NCBI RefSeq assembly: GCF_040958095.1
Contig: NC_091214.1
Span: forward strand, 8,850,701 to 8,914,700
Direction: 5' to 3'
DNA: 64,000 nucleotides
From: Procambarus clarkii
Lineage: Eukaryota > Arthropoda > Malacostraca > Decapoda > Cambaridae
Under the pieces are notes generated by a model. It did no database searches and had not been told where the DNA came from. It saw only the letters and a list, made by a program, of their open reading frames with translations. Positions 49,785-60,014 of this stretch are shown in pieces (within the stretch, counting starts at the first letter, position 1; each line of letters starts with the position of its first letter). Made by a program: the position numbers and the translations under genes.

Positions 49785-50727
49785 TGTTATAAATAAAGTG
49801 GTGGGCTTGCTATGGGGGAACTGGTTCTGTTAAGGGGTAAGGGTAGTTAGAATAAAGATGTATCTATTTGGGGAGATCAGTAAGGCCCGGGCCCCATGGA
49901 AACTAGAAGTAGTGCTGACTACTTGGCTACACAACAAGGTCAGTCTAGGGAATGATCAAGATCTCCTACACAGGAAGAACGATACTCTTATAATTCATGT
50001 ACTTATTTATTAACCCCTTAACAGCCCCCCACATACATTCACACCAATAACAATAATAATAATAACTTTATCACACTACCTTACGTTAAAAGCCTTGGTC
50101 CACATAAGCAGGATACAAGGTTTTACACTGAGCACAAGCTAGGGTAAAGCTCTACTATTGAATAACTTGAAGTTAGAGTCAGCTTAGGGTAGGGGACCAC
50201 GTGGTTCCAATGGGACCCCCTTTAGAATAACTAGTAATATAAACTCTAAACACACCTACTACACACAAAATATACTACTCTGCACATAGAACAGGAGTAT
50301 GCCTGAGATTGAATAATGTACTTATCTTGAACAAGACACAGAAACAACGAAACGAAGAGGAAGGGTAGGAGGTTCCTGTCCACACCACGCCAGCTCAGAA
50401 AAAGATGGATTCTCAGTCTTCTTCCTCCCAGCTGGCTGCTGCCGGCAGACTGCTCAACTAATCGTACCGCAGCCCTATACCAAGTTTACTCAGGTTTACT
50501 TTACAAATGATTAGAGTATTAGTAAACATAGTTGGTGCCTATGTTATTATTTAATAATCAACCCCCAGCTCAGTCTTTAAATGCTCTTTGAGAAACAAGA
50601 ATAGTCTTACGTCTGGCAGGGAAGATACAAACAATGACGCATAGAGTTGCGTTCAGCTATACTATAGGAAAGTTTAATAACTCAATTTTGACCTCTGGTT
50701 TCCACTGAAGAACCCAGGGTCGTAACA
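49785..50727 (-). repeat. 5' LTR of copy 2
   Basis: Starts (minus) TGTTACGACCCTGGG and ends TTTATAACA. It is followed by GTGGTTGGCCAGTCCGGGAG, a likely primer-binding region that differs from copy 1. Promoter and polyadenylation signals were not resolved by eye. Confidence 0.92.
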
Positions 50728-50732
50728 CATAG

Positions 50733-51811
50733 CATCTAATGCCATATCATAGTGGTCCAGCAACTGCGACAGGCAAGAGCGCCCTGTTCTGAAACCATGT
50801 TGTCCGGGGTTATGGAGACGCTATGATTCCATGTATTTTGTGATCTTACTTCTTAGCACTCTCAAAATTTGTTATAATGTGCGATGTTAGTGCTATCGGT
50901 CTGTAATTTTTTGCCTCTGCCTTATTTCTTCCTTTACGAAGTGGTGCTATCTCTGCTGTTTTTAGTATATCAGGAATAACGCCAGTATCTAGGCTTTGTC
51001 TCCACAGAATGTGGAGGGCCTGCGATAGTGTTTTTTTACAGTTCTTGATGAATATGGAGTTCCAAGAATCCGGGCCTGGTGCAGAGTGCATAGGCATACT
51101 GTTTATATCTTCTTCAAAATCCAGTGGGAATAGGGTGACGTCTGATATATGATTTGATGTTGGTATCATATCCATGAAAAATTCATTTGGGTTATCAATC
51201 TTTAGTGCGTTTAATGGCTCACTGAAAACGGAGTCGTACTGCTTCCTCAGTAGCTCGCTCATTTCTTTGTTGTCATCGGTGAAAGTTCCATCTCCCTTTC
51301 GCAGGGGCCCGATACTAGATGTGGTTTTTTATTTTGATTTTGCATAGAAGAAAAAATATTTCGGATTTCTCTCTATTTCACTGATGGCCTTTTGCTCTCT
51401 TTGCCTCTCCTGGGTTTTGTATGCTTCTTGTAGCTTGCGTTCAATTGTTTCTATTTCTCTACCTAACCTTCTTCGCCGTTCTTGAGATAGGGTGCGACCC
51501 TCAAGTTGTTCCGCGATTAGTTTTCTTCGCCTATATAGGGAACGACGTTCCCGTTCCAATCTGCATCTCTTCCTCTTTTTTTCTTAGGGGTATGCGGTTT
51601 GAACATATTTCTAGTACTACTGAGCTTATTTTTTCCAGGCACTGGTTCAGGTTTGCATTTTCTAGCTGTTCTTCCCAGTTTATTTCTGTGAAGTCCTGGT
51701 TTATTTGCTCCCAGTTTATCTGTTTATTATTGAAGTTGAATTTGCTGAAATCTCCTCCACCGGGAATCTGGACTGGTTTTGAAGGTCTACTCCCCATGGT
51801 TGTCATAACTT
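50733..51811 (-). pseudogene. LINE-C linker and RT start
   Basis: 51531-51806: end of endonuclease and linker (FSKFNFNNKQINWEQINQDF). 51329-51559: basic coil (RRRKLIAEQLEGRTLSQERR). 50846-51262: RT start (SAPGPDSWNSIFIKNCKKT, KNYRPIALTSHII). Frameshifts near 51545, 51320 and 50850. Aligns with LINE-D ORF2. Confidence 0.82.
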
Positions 51812-53770
51812 TGTAACGGTTCTATTGTTACGTAAAGTATGGTGACAAATAAACACAGACACTAAGATACTATACATATATTTGGTCGAATATACAGAAG
51901 TAAACAGGTGATACGTTGGTGTGAGTTGAGCGCACTGAGCGTCGGTACAGTATCTCGCAAGTGTCTGCTCTAGACCACACTTGAAAGTAGACTCTGGTTA
52001 ATGTTTGCTTATATGCCCGGGCAACGCCTCACCGTGTTGTCCGGGCAACGCCTCACCGTGTTGCCGGGCAACGCCTCACCTCATTCATCTCCAAAGGTTG
52101 ACAGGAATATTAACAAAGCATTTGGAGCGAGTATATTATTGGGATAATCTACTCGCTACAGAACTCCCCCTCCCAGGGGATGAAAGGAAAAATACTTGAT
52201 CAAGGAACTTAGCTGGTCGGTGAATTGTACGCCCTGCTCGCGTCACATAACCATCAAAGTTAACTTCCTCCTCTTCGCTGATGTCATCTAACTGGGGTTG
52301 TAGGGTGGGAGGTCGTACAGGATCATCCGTTGTCGTAGGTGGCGGCGCTGCTGGTAACTGTGGTCGAAAAGTAAACTGCGTAGTCGGCGGATGTGTCTCT
52401 GGATTTAGCAGTGTCGCAGACGTTGAGACGAAGCCTGGAGCAGAGCAGAGAGCTGAGTGAGGCCGGAGTCGTGGAGCTCTATGTGGGAGAGCGTGGCGGC
52501 TCGATTGAGATTTGTGAGTGTCTAAACTCGGGGAGCGAGAGCGTGGCGGCTCGATGCGGTCGTAGTCTGCTGTCTGCTCTGTGTCGAAGCTGTAGCGTCT
52601 TGGGTTGATTAGGACTGTACACGCCGAGTACTACATTGTTGACTGTGGAAATTGTAGTCTGGTACCAAAAGATGTAGGCAGTGTGTGGACAAGCTCGGTG
52701 TAGCAGGAGAGAAGAATGTGCATAATTGTTGCGTCCTTGGGTCGCTGGTGGAGCATTTAGATCCGGGGCGGATGGGCTCTTTCACCAGGACATTAGGAGG
52801 TAATGTAGGCACGTAGTTAGGACAACGAGGGAATCACTGCTAGAGCTGAATTGTCCTGGAGGCGACGAAGAGTCGGAAACGCAAGCTGTAAGTCCTGTAC
52901 TGCGCAAAGGGCTTGAGTCGGCAGAGTATCAAAATGCAGTGAACGTGTAGATGAATCTGACGAAAGAGCAGCTTTCGTGGGCGCCCCTGTAGAACAAGCA
53001 GTGCCCTGGCAGCGACGGAGAGTCGGCAGGACAGGCTGTAGATCACACATTATGTAGTTACTGATGAAGCTGCCAGATGAGTGAGTAGTGATCGTGGAGC
53101 AGCAAGCCGTAGTAGATGAAAATGCAGAGACGATCGCGATGAAAATCATAGCTGTGGCGAGGGTGTTGGCAGCGTTCCATCACAGCTAACAGTAGCAGTA
53201 GAGGTCCAGTGAGAGTCCATGTTGTAGTCCATCGTGGCTGGGTATCGTCGAAACTTCGTGAAGGTCGAAAATAGCCTCCATCTGTATGAACCAAAATTCT
53301 GAATCATCTGCGTTGTATGCTGGAAACCTGGTAGATAAATCCATGACGAAGATCTAGTTTGTGACTAGGTGTTCTTTTTCACTCACTGGGTCACCAATGT
53401 AACGGTCCTATTGTTACGTAAAGTATGGTGACAAATAAACACAGACACTAAGATACTATACATATATTTGGTCGAATATACAGAAGTAAACAGGTGATAC
53501 GTTGGTGTGAGTTGAGCGCACTGAGCGTCGGTACAGTATCTCGCAAGTGTCTGCTCTAGACCACACTTGAAAGTAGACTCTGGTTAATGTTTGCTTATAT
53601 GCCCGGGCAACGCCTCACCGTGTTGTCCGGGCAACGCCTCACCGTGTTGTCCGGGCAACGCCTCACCGTGTTGCCGGGCAACGCCTCACCTCATTCATCT
53701 CCAAAGGTTGACAGGAATATTAACAAAGCATTTGGAGCGAGTATATTATTGGGATAATCTACTCGCTACA
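51812..53770 (-). mobile_element. Small non-autonomous LTR retrotransposon (1959 bp)
   Basis: LTRs at 51812-52160 (349 bp) and 53398-53770 (373 bp), with TGTAAC and GCTACA ends. They are nearly identical apart from one extra 24-bp unit (CCGGGCAACGCCTCACCGTG core), three units against four. Duplication ACTT at 51808 and 53771. Minus orientation is indicated by TTGGTGACCCAGTGAGTG next to the 53398 LTR (primer site) and a purine tract (GGGAGGGGGA) next to 52161. The 1237-bp interior has no gag or pol. Confidence 0.85.
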
Positions 53771-54615
53771 ACTTCAATTAAGTTGTGATCTGAGTAACAG
53801 GTATTTGTAATCATTATATTCCTGATCAATTCATCATTGTTAGTGAAAATGAGGTCCAGCGTGTTCTCCTTCCTAGTTGGTTCTACTATTTGCTGGTTTA
53901 AGGCAAACCTGTCGCACATCCGTAGCAGGTCATTTGCATGTGCCTGTTCATTTAGGCTACTTCCTGGTATTCTTTCTGATATTACTGTATTAGCCAGGTG
54001 CTTCCATTTCAGGGTGCCGTAGGTTGAAGTCCCCAAGCAGGATGATGTTCGGAGCTGGATTTGTGAGGTTTTCCAAGTAGTGTTCTATTTTCATTAGTTG
54101 GTCTTTAAACAGCTGAGGGTTTGCCTCCGGTGACTTATATACAAAGACAATAACTACATTTAGAATTTCTATTTTGATTATCAGCACTTCCACCATATCA
54201 TTTAGGTGTTTAGCAGCTCAGTACAGATGAGTGTGTCTTTGATGTAGAGGCTGACCCCACCCTGAAGCCGGTGTTTCCTATCACATCTGAAAAGATTGTA
54301 CTCTGAGATCCATATTTCACCATCACGGTAGTCCTTTGTGTGGGTTTCTGTTAGGGCTGCAAACACTGCATTTGCCTCATGAAGGAGACCATCAATAAAG
54401 TGAACTTTGTTGGATTTGCGTGTTTTTATACCCTGGATGTTGGCAAATATAAATGATGTTATCGTGTTAGTGGAAGTACTGGATGCCTTACTTGGTGTTA
54501 ATATCTGAGACTCTGGTAAGGAGGCCACTGTGTTTGCGTCCAGGGTGTGTTGTTTTGGAAGTGATTCGTCCAGTTTTGGTAGTAGGACGGTTGTTGTGTG
54601 GTGTAGTACCTGTAC
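53771..54615 (-). pseudogene. LINE-C endonuclease
   Basis: 54202-54528 begins SLPESQILTPSKAS and carries FIFANIQGIKTR, LTETHTKDY and GGVSLYIKD. 53990-54196 has VYKSPEA and LLGDFN. 53771-54036 has DLIFTNNDEL and SDHNLIEV. Together these are the APE-type endonuclease motifs in order. Breaks at about 54200 and 54010. Confidence 0.82.
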
Positions 54616-55702
54616 TCATCTAGTTGTACTCATCTATTTGTGCTTGCGGGGGTTGAGCTCTGGCTCTTTGGTCCCGTCAATCAACAGGTGTACAGGTTCC
54701 TGAGCCTATTGGGCTCTATCATATCTACACTTGAAACTGTGTATGGAGTCAGCCTCCACCACATTGCTTCCTAATGCATTCCATTTGTCAACCACTCTGA
54801 CACTAAAAAAGTTCTTTCTAATATCTCTGTGGCTCATTTGGGCACTCAGTTTCCATCTGTGTCCCCTAGTGCGTGTGCCCCTTGTGTTAAATAGCCTGTC
54901 TTTATCAACCCTGTCGATTCCCTTGAGAATCTTGAATGTGGTGATCATGTCCCCCCTAACTCTTCTGTCTTCCAACGAAGTGAGGTTCAATTCCCGTAGT
55001 CTCTCCTCGTAGCTCATACCTCTCAGCTCGGGTACTAGTCTGGTGGCAAACCATTGAACCTTTTCCAGTTTAGTCTTATGCTTGACTAGATATGGACTCC
55101 ATGCTGGAGCCGCATACTCCAGGATTGGTCTGACATATGTGGTATATAATGTTCTGAAAGATTCCTTACACAAGCTTCTAAAGGCCGTTCTTATGTTAGC
55201 CAACCTGGCATATGCTGCTGATGTTATCCTCTTGATATGAGCTTCAGGGGACAGGTCTGGCGTGATATCAACCCCCCAGGTCTTTCTCTCTCTCTGACTC
55301 GAAGTATTTCATCTCCCAAGTGATACCTTGTATCTGGTCTCCTGCTTCCTACCCCTATCTTCATTACATTACATTTGCTTGGGTTAAACTCTAACATCCA
55401 TTTGTTCGACCATTCCTGCAGCTTGTCCAGGTCTTCTTGAAGCCTCAAGCTGTCCTCCTCTGTCTTAATCCTTCTCATAATTTTGGCGTCGTCAGCAAAC
55501 ATTGAGAGGAATGAGTCTATACCCTCTAGAAGATCATTTACGTATATCAGAAACAGGATAGGTCCAAGCACAGAGCCCTGTGGGACTCCACTGGTGACTT
55601 CACGCCATTCTGAGGTCTCACCCCTCACTATAACTCTCTGCTTCCTATTGCTTAGGTACTCCCTTATCCACTGGAGCGCCCTACCAGTTACTCCTGCCTG
55701 TT

Positions 55703-56185
55703 AAAAAAAAAATAAAATGTTTATTTAGGTAAGGTACATACATACAATAAATTTTTACAAAGATTGGTTGACTTATAGGTAGAGCTAGTACATACAATGC
55801 CTAAAGCCACTATTACGCAAAGCGTTTCGGGCATGATAAACTTAAATGACAAGCTTAATACTAATTGAGCATAATGAGTAGAATGAAAACAAGAAATGAA
55901 CACATAAATGAAAAAGCAGCACAAATACAATTATGTCGACAAACAGCGCTCTTAAAAAAAAACAGACATTGGTTGACAATAGAAGGGTAAGGTAGGTTAC
56001 AGGGAATTTATTAGGTATAGCTTCGTTTTTAACTTAAACTGGTTGAGAGAGGTACAGTCTTTAACATGGTTGGGAAGGTCATTCCACATTCTGGGCCCCT
56101 TGATTTGTAGAGCATTTCTAGTTTGATTAAGTCGTACTCTAGGAATATCAAAACTGTATTTATTTCTGGTGTGGTGCTCATGGGT
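55703..56185 (-). mobile_element. LINE-A 3' end inserted in LINE-E RT
   Basis: A-rich tail, GCAAAGCGTTTCGGGCA block, 3' UTR and the ORF2 C-terminus up to the TTTATTTCTGGTGTGGTG stretch. LINE-E RT resumes at once on both sides, with a GTT duplication. Confidence 0.85.
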
Positions 56186-57844
56186 TTCTCCAGCTTATGC
56201 ATCAACCTTTTATGGGGTACTGTGTCAAAGGCTTTCCGACAGTCCAAAAAAATGCAGTCCGCCCATCCTTCTCTTTCTTGCTTAATCTTTGTCACCTGAT
56301 CATAGAATTCTATCAAGCCTGTAAGGCAAGATTTACCCTCCCTGAACCCATGTTGATGTTTTGTCACGAAGTCTCTTCTCTCCAGATGTGTTATTAGGTT
56401 TTTTCTCACAATCTTCTCCATCACCTTGCATGGTATACAAGTTAAGGACACTGGCCTGTAGTTCAGTGCCTCTTGTCTGTCACCGTTTTTAAATATTGGT
56501 ACTACATTAGCAGTCTTCCATACTTCTGGTAGGTCTCCCGTTTCCAGTGACCTACTATACACTATGGAGAGTGGCAAGCAAAGTGCTCCTGCACACTCTT
56601 TCAATACCCATGGTGAGATTCCATCCGGCCCAACAGCTTTTCTCACATCCAGCTCCAATAGGTGCTTCTTGACCTCATCTCTTGTAATTTCGAACCTTTC
56701 CCAGGTCACCTGGCTTGCTGCCACCTCTCCTTGCGCCGTGACTTCTCCCTGTTTTATTGTAAAGACCTAGCTCCTGGAACCTTTTGTTGAGTTCTTCACA
56801 CACCTCTTTGTAATTCTCTGTGTACCTGTCCTCGCCCACCCTAAGTTTCATCACCTGTTCCTTCACTGTTGTCTTCCTCCCGATGTGACTGTGTAGTAGC
56901 TTTGGTTCGGTCTTGGCTTTATTAGCTATATCATTTTCATACCTTTTCTCAGCTGCTCTTCTCACACTAACATACTCGTTCCTGGTTCTCTGGTATCTCT
57001 CTCTACTTTCTGGTGTTCTGTTATTACGGAAGTTCCTCCATGCCCTTTTGTTCAGCTCCTTTGCTTTCATACATTCCCTATTAAACCACGGATTCTTCCT
57101 TTGCTTCTCTGTTTTTTCCTGTTGGGCTGGGTCAAACCTGCTTACAGCCTCCTGACATTTTTGGGTGACATAGTCCATCATGTCTTGTACGGACTTGGTT
57201 CCGAGTTCTGTGTCCCAATGTATATCCCATAGGAATTTATTCATCTCCTCATAGTTTCCCTTTCGGTACGCCAGCCCTTTGTTTCCCAGTTCTTTTTTGG
57301 GGGTGATAATTCCTAGCTCAACCAGGTACTCAAACCTCAATACACTATGATCACTCATTCCCAAGGGGGCTTCCAACTTAACTTCCCTTATATCCGACTC
57401 ATTTAGGGTAAATATCAGATCAAGCAAGGCTGGTTCATCCCCTCCTCTCGTTCTTGTCGGTCCCTTGACATGTTGACTTAGAAAGTTTCTTGTTGCCACA
57501 TCCAGCAGCTTAGCTCTCCATGTGTCTGGGCCTCCATGTGGGTCTCTGTTCCCCCAATCTATCTTTCCATGGTTGAAGTCTCCCATGATTAGTAGCCTGG
57601 ATCCGTTCCTGCTAGCCACAGAAGCTGCTCTCTCTATTATATTGATGGTGGCCAAGTTGTTTCTATCATATTCCTGTCTGGGTCTTCTGACATTCGGTGG
57701 GGGGCTATATATAACTACTACTATAATTTTCTGTCCTCCAGTTGCTATGGTGCCTGATATGTAGTCACTGAAACCTTCACAGTTCTGAATTACCATCTCT
57801 TCGAAACTCCAACCTTCTCTTAGTAGCAAAGCTACACCACCTCC

Positions 57845-57906
57845 CAACCCGTTCTCGCAAATTTAATAAGTCAATATTGACTTATTAAATTTGCGAGAAC
57901 GGGTTG
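57845..57906. mobile_element. 62-bp perfect palindromic element
   Basis: Every base pairs with its mirror: 31 bp, no loop. It begins CAACCCGTTCTC, the same 12 bases as the giant element at 6694, and contains AAGTCAATAT, also present in the giant's subterminal region. Flanked by the direct repeat CACCTCC (7 bp, 57838-57844 and 57907-57913). It interrupts the LINE-E endonuclease. Likely a minimal relative of the giant element. Confidence 0.88.
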
Positions 57907-58263
57907 CACCTCCTCCTCTCCCTTCTCTCTCTTTCCTCACTACATAGTAGCCCTGTGGAAACACTGCGTTTGTCATGGTGTTTGTTAGCTTTGTTTCTGT
58001 GAGTGCTGTTATGTCTGGGTTTTCTTCTAGTGCCCATTCTCCGAGTTCACTTGTTTTATTTGTAATTCCATCTATGTTAGTGTGCATTGCCTTGAAGCTC
58101 ACTTTCTTCAGTTCATTTTCTTGTCCCTTTCTTGGCGAGCATTCTGCTGGTGTGGGAAGCTTTTCAGTGGGTGAGATGATCTGTGAGGTGGTTTGCAGGG
58201 TTTCAGGGGAGTTTGGGGTGAGGGGTGGGGGTTTCATGGAAGGGGGGACAGGTAGGGTGTGGG

Positions 58264-59307
58264 TTAAGGAGATAGGGGGGACATGGAGGATATGGGGTGA
58301 GGGGGGAGGAGGGATAGGGAGGGTATGGGATGAAGGGGGAGGGGGGACAGGGGGGAAAGGTGGGAGGGGGGACATGATGGGAATGGGGAAGGGATGACAG
58401 GGTAAGAATGGGGTGGGGGGGAGGGAGGGTTGGGTGGGGGCAGGTAGGGTGAGGGGAAGGGAGGGTTTCTATGCAGAGGGGGGGGTGGTGGTGTTGCCCT
58501 CCCCTCTGGTGTTACTGGGATGCTGGTTTTGGGTTCGCCTCTTGTCTCTAGGACTGTTGTGTTGGGGGCTGTGATTTCCTGGTTTGCTTCTCCCTCCCTG
58601 CGCTTCCTCCTTGCCTCTGCTGCCCTGGCTCTCTCCTCCTTCGTCCTGTCCCTCTGCAGGAATACTTTCTTGTATCCCTCCACATGCTGCAGTCGACTCT
58701 TCCTTTCGAGAATATCCTCCTTCATGGTTTCGTTTGTAAACACCACCTTTACAAGTCGGTTTCTGTCCTTGTTGTACCAGCCCAACCTGAAAACCTTCTC
58801 AATGTTTCGTTCAGCCCCTTCCATCTGTAACCCCTTCAGTAGCCCCTGTACTGCCTCTCTATCCTTGCTATTCCATTCTTGCCTGTTGGATCCTTCCTTT
58901 TCTTTGATGCCTGCAACTACCACTGATCTTTTTCTCTCCAGCAGTTGAGTGGTGCACCTTGCTGCTTCCTGTGAGGTGGCTGCTTGCATCGCTACTTCCC
59001 TCACTGTGTCCATTGCTTCTGAGCTCTTTTTCAGTATGTCTGCAAATGTTTCAGGTACAGAGGCATTTCCTTCCAATGTAACATTCCCACCTTCCCTTTG
59101 GATGATAATCTGATGCTCGGTCTCTTTATTTTTTTCTGTGAGGGATTTGATCTCCTCCCTTGCTGATGTCAGCTCACTTTGCAGGTTGTTAATTGTAATC
59201 CTCATTTCCTGCATCTCCTTCCTGAATTCCTCCAGAACTTGGGTTAACATGTCCCTCGTTTGATCAATTTGGCTGTTCCCTGTGTCCCTGTTGTGTCCAC
59301 CTGCCAT
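58264..59307 (-). CDS. LINE-E ORF1 protein
   Basis: About 347 residues from the Met at 59307 (MAGGHNRDTGNSQID); the upstream in-frame Met at 59349 looks like leader. Residues 15-75 form a coiled coil (LEEFRKEMQEMRITINNLQS). Residues 105-245 resemble an RRM-like and C-terminal RNA-binding module (RSVVVAGIKEKEGSN, KVFRLGWYN, LVKVVFTNETMKEDIL). The tail is a long Pro/Ser-rich stretch. It overlaps the start of ORF2 by about 110 bases in another frame. No stop before the natural end. Would bind LINE RNA as a chaperone. Confidence 0.75.
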   Translation of the reverse strand: MAGGHNRDTGNSQIDQTRDMLTQVLEEFRKEMQEMRITINNLQSELTSAREEIKSLTEKNKETEHQIIIQREGGNVTLEGNASVPETFADILKKSSEAMDTVREVAMQAATSQEAARCTTQLLERKRSVVVAGIKEKEGSNRQEWNSKDREAVQGLLKGLQMEGAERNIEKVFRLGWYNKDRNRLVKVVFTNETMKEDILERKSRLQHVEGYKKVFLQRDRTKEERARAAEARRKRREGEANQEITAPNTTVLETRGEPKTSIPVTPEGRATPPPPPLHRNPPFPSPYLPPPNPPSPPPHSYPVIPSPFPSCPPSHLSPLSPLPLHPIPSLSLLPPHPISSMSPLSP

Positions 59308-59540
59308 TTTGCCCTTGTCAAGAGCGAGAGAACAAGAGAGAGAGAGCAAGAATAGTCCTAGTGTGAGTGGGTGTGGTGGGGGGAGGGAGTGTGTTGGGAG
59401 AGTGAGATGGGGGATTAAGAGATGGGTGAGGTGTAGTCTTCAGATTACGGCGGGTGGGGGAGGATTAGCGGCTTATCTGGGTTCCCAGCGAGCTCACAGT
59501 TGCTGTCCCTGTTACCTGTCTACCACGATTGTATTATTAC

Positions 59541-59974
59541 GATTGTATTATTGAATGGAATGCAATAGTGTCTATGATATGATATTATATAAATTTTGTA
59601 CACTGTTGGAGACTTATGAGAGACACTTACCAGCCAGCCCCCCACAAGCACTCTAGGTGAATACACGGCGTGATGTCGGTAATCCTGTGAGGTCTTCAGG
59701 TCTCCACGTGGGTCCTGGCTGATGCGACTGATGCTGCCTCAAGAAGTCGATCTTCACTAGCTATCTTCTCTAAATTCACTAAGATAATTCACCACGAGAT
59801 GTGATCATTGTGTTGCATTACAATGCCACTGCTCAATTTACACTGTCCCGATTCTCACTGCACAGTACACCCGCTCCCTTGAACCCTATTGTTCCCTCGG
59901 TTAACGCGGACCGCTGACCCTACACGTCTGCTCACGATGAAAGCTGACCCAAGACTCAACCTGACCTGTGTGAT
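59541..59974. other. Unassigned stretch between LINE-E and LINE-D
   Basis: No coding signal or repeat family recognised. It may include the 5' end of LINE-E or sequence of the original locus. Confidence 0.4.
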
Positions 59975-60014
59975 ACCTGGTTGATACCTGGTTGATGGGG
60001 TTCTGGGAGTTCTT

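Larger units (their letters stand above)
41076..50727 (-). mobile_element. Gmr1-like LTR retrotransposon, copy 2, chimeric (9652 bp)
   Basis: Two 943-bp LTRs flanked by the 5-bp repeat CATAG (41071-41075 and 50728-50732) inside LINE-C. Minus-strand order: LTR, gag, protease, integrase, N-terminal RT, an antisense LINE ORF1 segment, RNase H, polypurine tract, LTR. The RT palm is missing and replaced by the ORF1 piece, so it could not have made its own cDNA. Matching LTRs with a duplication nevertheless show that it was inserted as an LTR element. Later insertions: a SINE, a piggyBac-like element and LINE-B. Confidence 0.9.
38641..54615 (-). mobile_element. LINE-C (CR1-like) copy, split by three large insertions
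   Basis: LINE-C pieces: 38641-39613, 40782-41075, 50728-51811 and 53771-54615, about 3.2 kb in all. From 54615 down these give the endonuclease, linker, RT and C-terminus in order. Close relative of LINE-D at 59975-64000, which serves as a template for the order. It hosts LINE-B, Gmr1-like copy 2 and a small LTR element. The 5' end is cut by LINE-E at about 54612. Confidence 0.85.
54706..58375 (-). pseudogene. LINE-E ORF2 (endonuclease and RT), interrupted
   Basis: 57907-58375: Pro-rich start, then AMHTNIDGITNKTSEL and ALTETKL. 56675-57844: GGGVALLLREGW, VVIYSPPPN, MGDFNHGKIDW and GMSDHSVLRFEY complete the endonuclease, followed by a basic linker. 56187-56724: RT start (RKAVGPDGISPWVLKE, NYRPVSLTCIPCKVMEKI, FLDCRKAFDTVPHKR). 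55224-55700: GVPQGSVLGPILFLIYVND and FADDAKIM. 54706-55203: thumb and C-terminus (YVRPILEYAAPAWSPYL). Frameshifts at about 56700 and 55250 as well as the two insertions. Confidence 0.85.
54612..59540 (-). mobile_element. LINE-E (CR1-like), near full length
   Basis: 3' end near 54612 (GTACTCATCTA repeats), ORF2 to 58375, ORF1 to 59307, then a GC-rich 5' UTR. Interrupted by LINE-A (55703-56185) and a 62-bp palindrome (57845-57906). It lies against the LINE-C endonuclease. Confidence 0.85.

Noticed and set aside
52161..53397. Gag or pol coding in the interior of the small LTR element
   Set aside because: The frames there (for example 53058-53294) show no protease, RT or integrase motif on either strand.
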